From Moorena sp. SIO3I8 (GTDB lineage: Bacteria > Cyanobacteriota > Cyanobacteriia > Cyanobacteriales > Coleofasciculaceae): a stretch of 42,010 bases of DNA. The stretch is from positions 1 through 42,010 of the forward strand of contig NZ_JAAHHW010000052.1 of assembly GCF_010692325.1 (NCBI RefSeq), given 5' to 3'. The stretch's first letter is position 1, and each line of letters opens with the position of its first letter. Below, one piece after another: positions 1 through 10,233 of the stretch. The notes below the pieces were generated by a model, which saw nothing but the letters and a program-made list of their open reading frames with translations, was not told the origin of the DNA and ran no database searches. The translations under genes and the position numbers were made by a program.

Positions 1-18
1 AACCCGAACTACTGTCTT

Positions 19-399
19 ATGCCAAGACGAAAGAAAACATTCCCGTGTGGCCACAAGGGGTATGGTAAAACATGCCACCGATGTGATCAAAAAAACCGAG
101 CACGGGAAGAGAAAAAACAGCAAAAACGGCAGTGGGAGTCTAGTTTTCAAGATGATCCCATTGACTTAAAAAACCTTCCTACCCATGTGGTGGTCAAAGC
201 CCGTGGGATAATCGCTGGTTTGGAAAATCACCAGGATTACAGAGAATTTGGTGGCAAGCGGCTGCGCCACAACCGCTGGATCATCAGTATTCCTGTAACG
301 CGCAACTACCGAATGATTTGTCACGACCAGGGTAGCTTATTAGTTCCTCACGCGGTTTTGTCCCACGAGGACTATAATGTTGGTAAACCAGGTGGTTAG
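19..399 (+). CDS. Small conserved protein: zinc-knuckle-like N-terminus plus RelE/ParE-like C-terminus
   Basis: A 126-residue basic protein. Near the N-terminus C10, H12, C19 and C22 (PCGHKGYGKTCHRC) form a likely zinc-binding knuckle, followed by a charged, Lys/Arg/Gln-rich linker to about residue 42. Residues 55-120 (THVVVKARGI, then NRWIISIPVTRNYRMICHD) have the hydrophobic-strand pattern and the Arg/Tyr placement of RelE/ParE-type toxin folds, but I cannot align a full active site. No antitoxin-like partner is visible, although the gene sits 18 bases from the window edge, so one could lie upstream. I believe such small zinc-motif proteins are common in cyanobacteria, but the function is not known to me. 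The toxin-like reading is inference. Confidence 0.65.
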   Translation: MPRRKKTFPCGHKGYGKTCHRCDQKNRAREEKKQQKRQWESSFQDDPIDLKNLPTHVVVKARGIIAGLENHQDYREFGGKRLRHNRWIISIPVTRNYRMICHDQGSLLVPHAVLSHEDYNVGKPGG

Positions 400-449
400 T
401 TATTAGTCACTACTTATTAGTTTTAAGTTATTAGTCACTACTTATTAGT
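398..449. repeat. 24-bp direct repeat, two copies
   Basis: Two identical 24-bp copies (398-421 and 426-449) built on TTAGTCACTACTTATTAGT follow directly on the stop codon of the first gene, spaced by four bases. This is a simple local duplication with no evident coding or hairpin potential. Confidence 0.7.
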
Positions 450-531
450 CTTCAGTTATTATTCATCAGTTGGAGAGAGACCTGGAAAGGTTATATGCTG
501 AAGGTAGAGATAGCTGGTTGCCTGAAAACCC

Positions 532-1695
532 ATGCAAATTTATCTGGACTATAGCGCCAACACACCACCAAGCCCAGAAGTGATTACAACTATGCAAGAA
601 GTGCTTACCCAGCAGTGGGGTAATCCTTCCAGCTTACACCAGTGGGGTCAGCGAGCGGCCATTGTACTGGAACGAGCTAGAATACAGGTAGCTAGGTTAA
701 TCAATGCACCAGCAGAATCGATTATATTTACCTCTGGCGGTACTGAAGCCGATAACTTGGCAGTGATGGGGGTTGCCCAAGGCTACAAAAAACCCCAGCA
801 TATGATTATTTCTAGTGTAGAGCATTCTGCGATCGCTCAACCAGTAGCCTGGTTGGAACAGTGGGGTTGGCAAGTGACTAGGCTACCAGTGGATTCACTG
901 GGACGGGTCAATCCCAGTGATTTAAAAGCTGCCCTACAGGCAAATACAGTTTTAGTCTCCGTCATCTACGGTCAAAGTGAAGTAGGTACGCTCCAACCTA
1001 TTGATGAACTCGGACAAATTGCTCGTCAACAGGGTGTCCTGTTTCATACCGATGCAGTTCAAGTAGCCGGACGGCTACCTATCGATGTTCAACAACTACC
1101 GGTGGATTTGCTGTCGATTTCCAGTCACAAAATTTATGGTCCGATGGGAGCAGGGGCACTGTATATCCGCCCTGGTGTGGAGTTAGTTCCCCTGATCTCC
1201 GGTGGTGGACAAGAATCCCGATTGAGGTCTGGAACCCAGGCGGTGCCAGTAATTGCTGGGTTTGGCATGGCAGCAGAACTAGCAGCAGCGCAAATGCTAA
1301 CAGAGACACCTCGGTTAATTCGATTACGCGATCGCATGTTTGACCAACTCGCTGATACTCCCAATCTCATTCCCACTGGTTCTCGAGACTATCGCTTACC
1401 CCATCACGTTAGTTTCTGTGTGACTTCCCCTGGTGAGGGTGTCACTGGAAAAACTCTAGTGCGCCAGTTTAATCAGGCTGGTATTGGGATTAGTGCAGGT
1501 TCCGCTTGCCACAGTGGTAAACTGAGTCCGAGTCCGATCTTGTTAGCAATGGGTTACAGTGATACAGCTGCTTTGGCTGGAATTCGGTTGACACTGGGGC
1601 GAGATACCACAGAATCTGATGTAGATTGGACGGTGATGGTACTCAAGCAAATTTTAGAACGACTGATGCCACAACCAACATTATCCACGGTCTAA
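532..1695 (+). CDS. Cysteine desulfurase, NifS/IscS-like (class V aminotransferase fold)
   Basis: A 387-residue PLP enzyme that removes sulfur from L-cysteine to give alanine and an enzyme persulfide, feeding Fe-S cluster and thiocofactor assembly. Seen in the sequence: the N-terminal YLDYSANTP motif, the cofactor-binding SGGTEADN segment, HTDAVQ, the PLP-lysine in SISSHKIYGP (K200), and the catalytic cysteine in SAGSACHSG (C326). Length and motif order are those of group I NifS/IscS enzymes. The ATG start directly precedes the conserved YLDYSANTP. Several paralogues are usual in cyanobacteria, so I cannot say which pathway this copy serves. There is no nif or isc gene next to it. The DUF1995 gene follows after 139 bases on the same strand. 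Confidence 0.93.
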   Translation: MQIYLDYSANTPPSPEVITTMQEVLTQQWGNPSSLHQWGQRAAIVLERARIQVARLINAPAESIIFTSGGTEADNLAVMGVAQGYKKPQHMIISSVEHSAIAQPVAWLEQWGWQVTRLPVDSLGRVNPSDLKAALQANTVLVSVIYGQSEVGTLQPIDELGQIARQQGVLFHTDAVQVAGRLPIDVQQLPVDLLSISSHKIYGPMGAGALYIRPGVELVPLISGGGQESRLRSGTQAVPVIAGFGMAAELAAAQMLTETPRLIRLRDRMFDQLADTPNLIPTGSRDYRLPHHVSFCVTSPGEGVTGKTLVRQFNQAGIGISAGSACHSGKLSPSPILLAMGYSDTAALAGIRLTLGRDTTESDVDWTVMVLKQILERLMPQPTLSTV

Positions 1696-1834
1696 GTTAA
1701 AGTCTAACTTTGCTCAAAAAAGGCTCAATTGCTCCTATGGGTAGGGTTGATTGGGTGGGATTAGTGTGGCGAGACATTTATATTTGAAGCCATTAATATT
1801 AAAGTCTTTGATAAAGACACATACGGACAGACTC

Positions 1835-2590
1835 ATGAGTGAACTTCCTTTGAGCTTAGAAGATGCGATCGCTCAAGCTAAACAAGCGACCAAAGCCGCC
1901 CTAGATGACGGTCAAACCAGGGTACAAGTGGAGTTGGTCTTTCCAGAAATTGCCCTACAAGCCCAGTCAATCGCCCAAGCATTTATTCCGATATTTGAGC
2001 AGTATGGCTCCGGACTGAAAATCTTCTTTCCTGATACCGGTGCTTCAGCCCTTGCCCATCGTGACTGGGGAGAGGTACCGTTTAAAATTACTGATGTTGG
2101 CACCAGTCGCTCCCCAGCAGAAACTAGAATTGATGATGATGACCAGCTTTTCTTGCTAGTGGGTCCGTCTGCCGTGGAAGTAGCCCAAGTGGAAAAGATT
2201 TGCAATTTGGCTGGGGATCGCCCTTGTGTGATCCTAAATCCTCAGCTCGAAGATGTCTCGATTGTAGGGATTGGCTATGCCGCACGTCAGTTACGCGATC
2301 GCTTCCTGAAAACCCTGGAGTCTTGTTATTATCTGCGACCCTTTCCAGGAGGGGCTCTATGGCGTTGTTACCCTTCTGTGTGGCAAGTATGGCTAGAAAT
2401 CGATCATGAGTATCAGTTGGTGACTGAAGAACCCAGCAAACCGACAGCAGAGGCTATTGAGCAAATTATACTTAAGGCAAGTCTAGTTAACACAACTAGC
2501 CCAGAAGATTCTCAAAGTATACCATCTGCCCAAAAAAAACAGTCGTTATTCTCAGGTATCCAGAAATTCTTAAATGCTCTGAGTCGTTGA
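1835..2590 (+). CDS. DUF1995 family protein (LPA3-like)
   Basis: A 251-residue soluble protein beginning MSELPLSLEDAIAQAKQAT. Features typical of DUF1995 are visible: an amphipathic N-terminal helix, a V-E-L-x-F-P-E-I motif near residue 38, and a later patch with FPGGALWRCYPSVWQVW. The family occurs in cyanobacteria and plastids; the Arabidopsis member LPA3 assists photosystem II assembly, and a related role here is inference. I chose the ATG at 1835 because the family consensus starts here; the frame stays open to a TTG at 1751, but those 28 extra residues look non-coding. The last 30 residues are low-complexity and polar. It may be co-transcribed with the upstream desulfurase. Confidence 0.82.
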   Translation: MSELPLSLEDAIAQAKQATKAALDDGQTRVQVELVFPEIALQAQSIAQAFIPIFEQYGSGLKIFFPDTGASALAHRDWGEVPFKITDVGTSRSPAETRIDDDDQLFLLVGPSAVEVAQVEKICNLAGDRPCVILNPQLEDVSIVGIGYAARQLRDRFLKTLESCYYLRPFPGGALWRCYPSVWQVWLEIDHEYQLVTEEPSKPTAEAIEQIILKASLVNTTSPEDSQSIPSAQKKQSLFSGIQKFLNALSR

Positions 2591-2797
2591 ACTTACAGTT
2601 GAACTGAGATCAGAAAAACGTTATTAGAAATCTAGCTAGCGAGGCCAGAAAACCTCGTCTGTATAGATCCGGGAGTGTTAAGCTACCTCTTGGCTAGTTA
2701 GTGGGATGAAATTTTAGAACTATCATGGAGGGAACCGGCGAACTGGCCAAGGCAAAAGGTCAAAAATGTGCGCGTATGTGGAATTAATGCTTTCCGA

Positions 2798-5700
2798 ATG
2801 TCTAACAACCTAGATGCTCAGCCACCAGAAGTAATCAAAGACGAATTTAACCTAGATAACTTCCTAGAAGATATACCTGATATAGAGGAAGTGGAAAAAG
2901 CAACTACTGATATCATCCCATACCAGACCGATGATGCTGGAGAACCGAAAGTTGGCATGGAAGAACTAAATAGCTTAGCTGATATCTTTGAAGGTCAGAC
3001 CCCTGATTTGGATCAAACCTGGCAAGAAGAAGAAATTATCGCTCCAGATAACCAGCAGTTGTCTAGCCAATCAGACAATTCTATCACTACAGACGAACCA
3101 CAGGATTTATCTGACCTGATTAAAGAACTTGATGAGTTGGACATTCCGGAGGCAGCAGAGTCTACCGAGGAAGATTTACTCAGTTTGTTCGATGAGGAAT
3201 TTCCAGAAGAAGCAGCCTTTGAGTTACTACAGTCAAGGGAGTCAACTCGAAAGGATAGTCAACCTAACCTTACTCCAAGCCTGACAGATAAAGACCTTGA
3301 AGAATTACTTTCTTTTGGGAGTAGTGAGGGAAGCCTAACTCAAAAAACTAACCCAGCGGACGAATTAAGTAGTTTATTTGATGATACCTTTTTTGAAGAA
3401 AATAGCTCAAGCTCGGAAAGTACTCCTCCCACCAAATTAGATAGTTATGGGATGGGCAAACAGCAGCCTATCCCACCAAGCACCCCACACCCGGACCCCA
3501 CCCACACCGACCTGAATGAAGATTTCAATCTGGTCAATGACTTGGAGCTGATTCCAAATCACCCCCCTGCAAACCATGAACAGCCAGCAATTAATTCCCC
3601 ATCAACCACAGGGTCTCCAAAGCCCACCTCGACTTCAGATCGACCCAGTGAGCCGTCTACACCCACTCGTAGTCCAACTGTCAAAGGAAAAAATAGAAAA
3701 TCCCATCCCATAAAATCAAACAAATTACCAGATTCATCACCAAAACCATTACCAACAACCCAAGATCAATGGCAGCAATTAGAGCAGCTGTTGGCAGAAG
3801 CTACCGCACATTACCAAAACGTTGATTTTGACAGTATAAAACCTCTGGATGTGACCTTACCCACTGCTGAGGTGGGATCAGAGCAGAAAAGAATATTTGA
3901 TGAACTAGAACTCCTATTAAATGAAACTAGTAGCCCTGAACCTAACCACTCCCTAGACCAAGAAACCCCGAAAACCAATCAGGTGGATTCAGTAGAGGAT
4001 GACTTTAAAGAAATCGAGCACTTGCTAGAGCAGGCAAATCAAAGCATCTCTGCTATCCCAGGAGGGATGAACCAGGATCTGTCTCGCCAAACAAGGCGTC
4101 CGAGGTCTAAGCTATTTGAACAAACCATGCGGGTACCGGTTAAACAACTGGACACCCTGAGCAATTTAGTGGGAGAACTGGTGGTTGGTCGCAATAGCTT
4201 AGAGCAAGATCAAGAACGGCTGCGGCAATTCTTAGATAATTTATCCCATCAGGTATCGAGCCTCAACGATGTGGGTTTGAAAATGCGGGACTTGTATGAG
4301 CGAACCCTGCTGGAAAATTCCCTATTGTCTAGTAGTAGGATTTACCGCACTACAAGCATCCAAGAACGGGAACAAGGAAACCAGAATTGCACCAGCAAAG
4401 AAGACTATCACCCCCTGGAAATGGACCGCTTTACAGGCTTCCATTTGCTATCCCAAGAGATCATTGAGCTGATTGTCCGGGTTAAGGAGTCGGCATCTGA
4501 CATTGAGTTTTTGGTGGATGAAACCGACCAAGTAACTCGTACCCTCAGACAGGTAACTAATCAACTCCAAGAAGGACTGACGCGATCGCGTATGGTGCCC
4601 TTTGCCCAGGCAGCAGACCGCATGCCCCGTGCAGTCAGGGAAATTTCCTTGCAGGAAGGCAAGGAAGCCGAGCTACACGTTGAGGGGCGGGAAACCTTGA
4701 TTGATAAAATGATCTTGGAACACCTCTATGATCCTATGACCCACCTGGTCAACAATGCCATTACCCACGGGATTGAGCTACCAGAGGAACGGCTGGCTGC
4801 GGGGAAGCCTAGGGCGGGTAAAATCACCCTCGGGGCATTCTACCAGGGAAATCAGACGGTGATTTCCATCTCGGATAATGGGGGGGGCATTGATCCAGAT
4901 CGAATTAGAGCTAAAGCCCTTGAAAAGAATCTCATTTCCCCAACTGAGGCAAAAACCCTGAGCGACTTGGAGTTGTTCAATTTTATCTTCCACCCTGGGT
5001 TCACCACTGCTGAGAAAGTGACTGATACCAAAGGTCGAGGGGTAGGCATGGATGTGGTGCGCACCTGCTTAAGTGAAATTCGGGGAACTATTACTATCGA
5101 CTCTACTCTCGGGCAAGGAACCACCTTTACCATTCGCTTACCCCTGACCCTGAGTATTTGTAAAGCCCTCTGCTGTGTAAGCGATCGCGCCAGAATTGCT
5201 TTTCCCATGGATGGGGTGGAAGACATGCAGGATGTCTCCCCTGACTGCATTCAGACCAATTCCCAAGGTCAAGCCTTTCTTCAATGGCGGGACACCCAGA
5301 TCCCATTCAAGCCCCTCTCAGAGTTGCTGACCTACCATAGCCAACTCAGCCGGGCTAGTGTCTATGGCAGCCAACGGGAAGACAACCTGATTTCTGTGGT
5401 GGTACTGCGCAGTACAGGTAACATGCTCGCCGTAGAGGTTGATCAGGTATTAGGGGAGCAAGAAATTGTTATTAAGCAAATCGAAGGCCCTGCACCCAAG
5501 CCAGTAGGCATTACCGGGGCGACCGTCTTAGGGGATGGTCGAGTGATGCCCATTGCTGACGTTCTAGAACTGATTGACCTTGCTATGGGTCGGATTCGTA
5601 AAGATGGTGGTGTTGCGATCTGGCAAAGGATGGAAACTCCAACCGCCAGCGGAGCCGAGGTCAATCTGATCAAATCTGATCCCATGGTGTTGATTGTGGA

Positions 5701-6073
5701 TGATTCAATCACAGTCCGTGAACTCCTTTCTATGACCTTCAGTAAAGCTGGTTATCGGGTAGAACAAGCCCGTGATGGTCAAGAAGCCTGGGATAAACTC
5801 CGGTCTGGTTTGCCTTGCGAGATCGTATTCTGTGACATTGAAATGCCCAGAATGGATGGTCTAGAACTGCTATCTCGCCTTCAAAAAGACCCAGATTTGT
5901 GCGAAATCCCCCTGGCCATGCTCACCTCTCGTGGTGCTGATCGACACCGGAAAGTAGCTGCTGATCTCGGTGCTAGAGGCTATTTTACCAAACCCTATCT
6001 AGAAGACGTGTTACTAGATGCTGCCCAACGAATCAGGCAAGGGGAAGTATTGTTAGCTCGAAGTAATCAATAG
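2798..6073 (+). CDS. CheA-type hybrid histidine kinase with CheW and receiver domains, PilL-C-like (no Hpt)
   Basis: A 1,091-residue chemotaxis-family kinase, cytoplasmic. Order of parts: an acidic, low-complexity region (1 to about 430) with repeated short leucine/acidic helices (DELSSLFDD, EQLLAEA, LELLLNE, IEHLLEQA); a CheA dimerisation/P3 segment from about 437 (VPVKQLDTLSNLVGELVVGR); a HATPase with N-box VNNAITHG (about 652), SDNGGGID (about 691) and KGRGVGMDVV (about 745); a CheW-like domain (about 787-925); and a C-terminal receiver from about 963 with phospho-acceptor D1013 in CDIEMPRMDG and TKPY downstream. No phospho-accepting Hpt histidine domain is present at the N-terminus. Synechocystis splits its type IV pilus CheA into PilL-N (Slr0073, Hpt) and PilL-C (Slr0322), and this protein has the PilL-C layout. 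The start is the ATG at 2798; an upstream GTG at 2768 is in frame. A pilus-motility role is inference. Confidence 0.9.
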   Translation: MSNNLDAQPPEVIKDEFNLDNFLEDIPDIEEVEKATTDIIPYQTDDAGEPKVGMEELNSLADIFEGQTPDLDQTWQEEEIIAPDNQQLSSQSDNSITTDEPQDLSDLIKELDELDIPEAAESTEEDLLSLFDEEFPEEAAFELLQSRESTRKDSQPNLTPSLTDKDLEELLSFGSSEGSLTQKTNPADELSSLFDDTFFEENSSSSESTPPTKLDSYGMGKQQPIPPSTPHPDPTHTDLNEDFNLVNDLELIPNHPPANHEQPAINSPSTTGSPKPTSTSDRPSEPSTPTRSPTVKGKNRKSHPIKSNKLPDSSPKPLPTTQDQWQQLEQLLAEATAHYQNVDFDSIKPLDVTLPTAEVGSEQKRIFDELELLLNETSSPEPNHSLDQETPKTNQVDSVEDDFKEIEHLLEQANQSISAIPGGMNQDLSRQTRRPRSKLFEQTMRVPVKQLDTLSNLVGELVVGRNSLEQDQERLRQFLDNLSHQVSSLNDVGLKMRDLYERTLLENSLLSSSRIYRTTSIQEREQGNQNCTSKEDYHPLEMDRFTGFHLLSQEIIELIVRVKESASDIEFLVDETDQVTRTLRQVTNQLQEGLTRSRMVPFAQAADRMPRAVREISLQEGKEAELHVEGRETLIDKMILEHLYDPMTHLVNNAITHGIELPEERLAAGKPRAGKITLGAFYQGNQTVISISDNGGGIDPDRIRAKALEKNLISPTEAKTLSDLELFNFIFHPGFTTAEKVTDTKGRGVGMDVVRTCLSEIRGTITIDSTLGQGTTFTIRLPLTLSICKALCCVSDRARIAFPMDGVEDMQDVSPDCIQTNSQGQAFLQWRDTQIPFKPLSELLTYHSQLSRASVYGSQREDNLISVVVLRSTGNMLAVEVDQVLGEQEIVIKQIEGPAPKPVGITGATVLGDGRVMPIADVLELIDLAMGRIRKDGGVAIWQRMETPTASGAEVNLIKSDPMVLIVDDSITVRELLSMTFSKAGYRVEQARDGQEAWDKLRSGLPCEIVFCDIEMPRMDGLELLSRLQKDPDLCEIPLAMLTSRGADRHRKVAADLGARGYFTKPYLEDVLLDAAQRIRQGEVLLARSNQ

Positions 6074-6247
6074 AGGTAATCCCAACAGGTAACTGCGGGC
6101 AGCATCTTCAACCAAATCATCCCAATGCCAAAGCAAAGACCATGACCAGACCTGGTTAGGGTAACAATACCTGTGGAGGATCGTACTTTTCGGGATCTAG
6201 AATCGGGGAATGGGAATTATGGATTGGGTACTTTAAAAACTAAGCTA

Positions 6248-7981
6248 ATGACAATAAAAGCGTTTGACTTGAATTCGCATCAAAATACGGCATCGGGTAA
6301 GACAGGTCGGTTTCGCAATTGGATAGTGGGGTTCACGAAAAAACCGATCTCTCTCAATTCCCCAGCTTCCAATCCCCATTTCCTCATACCGTTGATGACA
6401 CTATCGTTGTGGGGACTACCTATCCTATCAGGGTTAGCTGCCAAAGCCTCAGATATCCCACTAAAAGTGGGAGTTGTGCAGCGCTTTGGAGATGAACCAA
6501 CTGACAAGCTCACCCTGAAAGCTGCCCCGGACGATCAGCTAACCGTCAAATTTTTAGGCGGTGATATGCAACCGAAAACCAAGCAGCTTAGCAGCCTTAA
6601 GCTGGAAATAGTCAATAAACCGTTACAGCAGCCCCAGATCGAAGAGTACGTGGTCTTGAGTAACCATGGGACCTTTGAAACTGCAGAAGATAGTGCCAAT
6701 AAATGGCGGGAAAAGGGGATTGAGGTGGAAGTTGCCAAGCCTGACCGCTGGCAGGTGTGGGCAAAACGGAGTGTTTATCAAACGCCTTTATTGCGACGTC
6801 TACTGCTAGCAAGTATCAAAGCCAAAGGTGATACTACTGCCTATATTGATACTAATGTTGTCACCGAGGTGCCCCATGCTTCCTTTGTGATTGGTAACTA
6901 TCGCTACCATCGACGGGAAATCGATATTACTGCTGGTAAAAATCTGATCTGGGTTAGCAAAGGAGAAAATAACCGTAGGACAAGACTTTATCCTGGTAGT
7001 CTACGCATCCAGCCCAATGCCTATGGTGACTATACTTTAGTAAATCAGGTACCTCTAGAAAGCTACTTGCGGGGTGTGGTACCTCATGAAATTGGAGCTG
7101 GAGCACGCTATTCAACCGTAGCTGCTCAGAGCATTATTGCTCGCACCTACGCCTTGCGGAACCGACGCCGATTTAATGTTGACGGTTACGAACTCTGTGC
7201 GGATACTCACTGCCAGGTTTATTTCGGAATAAATCAAACCAATCCAGTGGCTGACCGTGCGATCGCAGCCACTAAAGGTCTAGTGCTGACCTACAACAAT
7301 GAGTTAGTAGATGCCCTGTATTCCGCTGCAACTGGTGGAATCAGTGCGCCTTTCAGTGATGTTTGGAATGGGTCAGAACGTCCTTACTTAAAAGCAGTGG
7401 TAGACTCCCCATACTCCCTCTGGAATTTGTCACAAAAATCCTTAGCAGACGAACAAAATTTCCGTGAGTTCATGAACTTGAAGCAAGGATTTAATGAGAC
7501 TGACAATAGTTACTTATTCCGCTGGAAGTACAACAATAGCTTAAAACAAGTCACCAGCCATTTACAACGCTATCTCAAAAAAACCAAACATCCCCTTGCC
7601 AACTTCACTACCATTGAGCATATGGAAGTGGTAGAGCGTTCACCAGCAGGACGAGTGCTGAAAATGGCGGTAACAACGGATCGGGGTATCCTGGAGCTGA
7701 GTAAAAATGAAGCCCGCAGCGCCTTTGGTCCTCCCCGCAGCACCCTCTTCTACGTAGACCCGATTTATGACAAAGCCAACCAAACCCTCAAAGGCTTCGT
7801 GTTCGTAGGTGGCGGCTTTGGACATGGGGTTGGCTTCAGCCAACACGGTTCCCAAAATTTAGCTAAACTCGGTTGGTCCGCAGAAAAAATTCTCAGCTTC
7901 TATTATCCTGGTACTCAAATTCAGCCTTTGAACAATTCTATTATCTTCTGGCAAAATGCCAGCGCACTAGTAACACCCTAG
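6248..7981 (+). CDS. SpoIID/LytB-domain exported protein (lytic-transglycosylase-like amidase enhancer)
   Basis: A 577-residue protein. Near residue 45-75 lies a hydrophobic stretch (LIPLMTLSLWGLPILSGLAA) after basic residues, consistent with an export signal or membrane anchor. The middle part (about 90-230) contains strand-rich, SPOR-like sequence. The SpoIID domain occupies the second half: VPLESYLRGVVPHEIG, AAQSIIARTYAL, CADTHCQVYFG, ALYSAATGGI and the C-terminal GFGHGVGFSQHGSQNLA plus FYYPGTQI. SpoIID proteins of sporulating bacteria cut glycan strands denuded of peptide stems; cyanobacterial members are long and presumably act on the periplasmic wall. The Glu in PHEIG is the probable catalytic acid. 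I preferred the ATG at 6248; an in-frame GTG at 6173 would add 25 residues. The gene is not linked to other wall genes here. Confidence 0.88.
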   Translation: MTIKAFDLNSHQNTASGKTGRFRNWIVGFTKKPISLNSPASNPHFLIPLMTLSLWGLPILSGLAAKASDIPLKVGVVQRFGDEPTDKLTLKAAPDDQLTVKFLGGDMQPKTKQLSSLKLEIVNKPLQQPQIEEYVVLSNHGTFETAEDSANKWREKGIEVEVAKPDRWQVWAKRSVYQTPLLRRLLLASIKAKGDTTAYIDTNVVTEVPHASFVIGNYRYHRREIDITAGKNLIWVSKGENNRRTRLYPGSLRIQPNAYGDYTLVNQVPLESYLRGVVPHEIGAGARYSTVAAQSIIARTYALRNRRRFNVDGYELCADTHCQVYFGINQTNPVADRAIAATKGLVLTYNNELVDALYSAATGGISAPFSDVWNGSERPYLKAVVDSPYSLWNLSQKSLADEQNFREFMNLKQGFNETDNSYLFRWKYNNSLKQVTSHLQRYLKKTKHPLANFTTIEHMEVVERSPAGRVLKMAVTTDRGILELSKNEARSAFGPPRSTLFYVDPIYDKANQTLKGFVFVGGGFGHGVGFSQHGSQNLAKLGWSAEKILSFYYPGTQIQPLNNSIIFWQNASALVTP

Positions 7982-8212
7982 TCTAATCAAGGGTAAAAGG
8001 GGGGAGAAGGGGAAGATACGGAAGAATTTCAGGAAAATTACCTCCTTCTCCTCCTTGATTTAGCAATAAGCGCGTGATTTCTCCATCACCCTATTACCTA
8101 ATCATCTCATCACCCGATTTTCGGCGATGGGGAAGTAAAGAGCTCAAAGAGTAAAACACCCAACTTGTAAGCTCTGTTACTTCCCCTCTGTTATTAGTAC
8201 TTATAGTAGTAC

Positions 8213-8998
<786 letters not shown>

Positions 8999-9994
8999 AT
9001 GGCTCAGATGTATTACGATACCGACGCTAACCTAGACCTACTGGCGGATAAAACTATAGCTATCATCGGCTATGGTTCTCAAGGTCACGCCCACGCCCTT
9101 AATCTTAAAGAAAGTGGTATGAATGTGATCGTGGGACTGTATCCAGGTAGTAAGTCTAAGACGAAAGCTGAAGAAGCAGGCTTAACCGTCCACACAGTGG
9201 CTGATGCTGCTAAAGCGGCTGACTTGGTGATGATCCTGCTGCCCGATGAAGTGCAAAAAACCATTTATCAGGCAGAAATTGAGCCAAATCTGACCGAGGG
9301 TAATGTTATTGCCTTTGCCCACGGCTTCAATATTCATTTTGGTCAAATTGTTCCCCCAGAGTTCGTAGATGTGATCATGGTTGCTCCCAAAGGTCCAGGA
9401 CATTTGGTGCGGCGCACCTATGAACAGGGAGAAGGGGTACCTTGTCTATTTGCTGTTTACCAGGATGCCACAGGCCAAGCACGCGATCGCGCCATGGCTT
9501 ACGCCAAAGGAATTGGTGGTACCCGTGCCGGGATTCTTGAAACTACCTTCCGGGAAGAAACAGAAACTGACCTATTTGGTGAGCAAGTCGTATTGTGTGG
9601 CGGCTTGAGTGAATTGATTAAATCCGGATTTGAGACCCTAGTCGCTGCTGGTTATCAACCAGAATTGGCCTATTTTGAATGCCTTCATGAAGTCAAACTG
9701 ATTGTTGACCTAGTGGTGGAAGGTGGTTTAGCTAACATGCGGGATAGCATCTCCAACACTGCTGAATATGGTGACTATACCCGTGGGCCAAGGATTGTTA
9801 CTGATGAAACTCGCGCCGAGATGCGTAAAATCCTCAAAGAAATTCAATCAGGTCAATTCGCCCGTGAATTTGTCTTGGAAAATCAGGGAGGTAAACCGGT
9901 CTTCACTGCTATGCGCCGTCAGAATAAAGAACATCCCGTCGAGGAAGTTGGTAAAGACTTACGCGCTATGTTTAGCTGGTTGAAAAAAGTCTAA
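8999..9994 (+). CDS. ilvC: Ketol-acid reductoisomerase (class I)
   Basis: A 331-residue enzyme of branched-chain amino-acid synthesis: it isomerises and NADPH-reduces acetolactate or acetohydroxybutyrate, with Mg2+. The Rossmann motif [17 protein letters not shown], the LLPDEVQ segment, the HGFNIHFG loop and [16 protein letters not shown] are in place, followed by the metal-binding ETDLFGEQ and [12 protein letters not shown] helices. Length matches the short class I form and the C-terminus MFSWLKKV is typical. [20 protein letters not shown] is the conserved family start, so I begin at 8999 although the frame opens to 8900. Monocistronic by appearance: a spacer with repeats follows. Confidence 0.96.
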   Translation: MAQMYYDTDANLDLLADKTIAIIGYGSQGHAHALNLKESGMNVIVGLYPGSKSKTKAEEAGLTVHTVADAAKAADLVMILLPDEVQKTIYQAEIEPNLTEGNVIAFAHGFNIHFGQIVPPEFVDVIMVAPKGPGHLVRRTYEQGEGVPCLFAVYQDATGQARDRAMAYAKGIGGTRAGILETTFREETETDLFGEQVVLCGGLSELIKSGFETLVAAGYQPELAYFECLHEVKLIVDLVVEGGLANMRDSISNTAEYGDYTRGPRIVTDETRAEMRKILKEIQSGQFAREFVLENQGGKPVFTAMRRQNKEHPVEEVGKDLRAMFSWLKKV

Positions 9995-10050
9995 GCATTC
10001 TTGACCGTTGACGGTTTACTATTAACCTTTTAAATCAAGACCTCTTAAAT

Positions 10051-10131
10051 CAGGACTTACTTATAATCAGGACTTACGCTATGACTCTACTTGTCGGATG
10101 GAGAAATAACTCATATGTGGCGTAAGTCCTG
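10051..10131. repeat. MITE-like palindromic element with 12-bp terminal inverted repeats
   Basis: CAGGACTTACGC at 10068-10079 is matched by its exact complement GCGTAAGTCCTG at 10120-10131, bounding a 64-bp unit with no ORF. A partial extra copy of the end (CAGGACTTAC) lies at 10051-10060. Short units ending in this motif resemble miniature, transposase-less IS derivatives. No clear target-site duplication is visible, so the family assignment is open. Confidence 0.6.
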
Positions 10132-10233
10132 TAAATTCTAGATTTTATAGCAGTCGAAGTCAAGGTTCAGACATATTTCTGTTCCCTGTTCCCTATTCCC
10201 TGTTCCCTTTAAAGCAAAATAGTATGTCCTAAA

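Noticed and set aside
4778-5712. Minus-strand frames inside the CheA-type gene
   Set aside because: Shadow frames opposite a gene with full kinase and receiver motifs.
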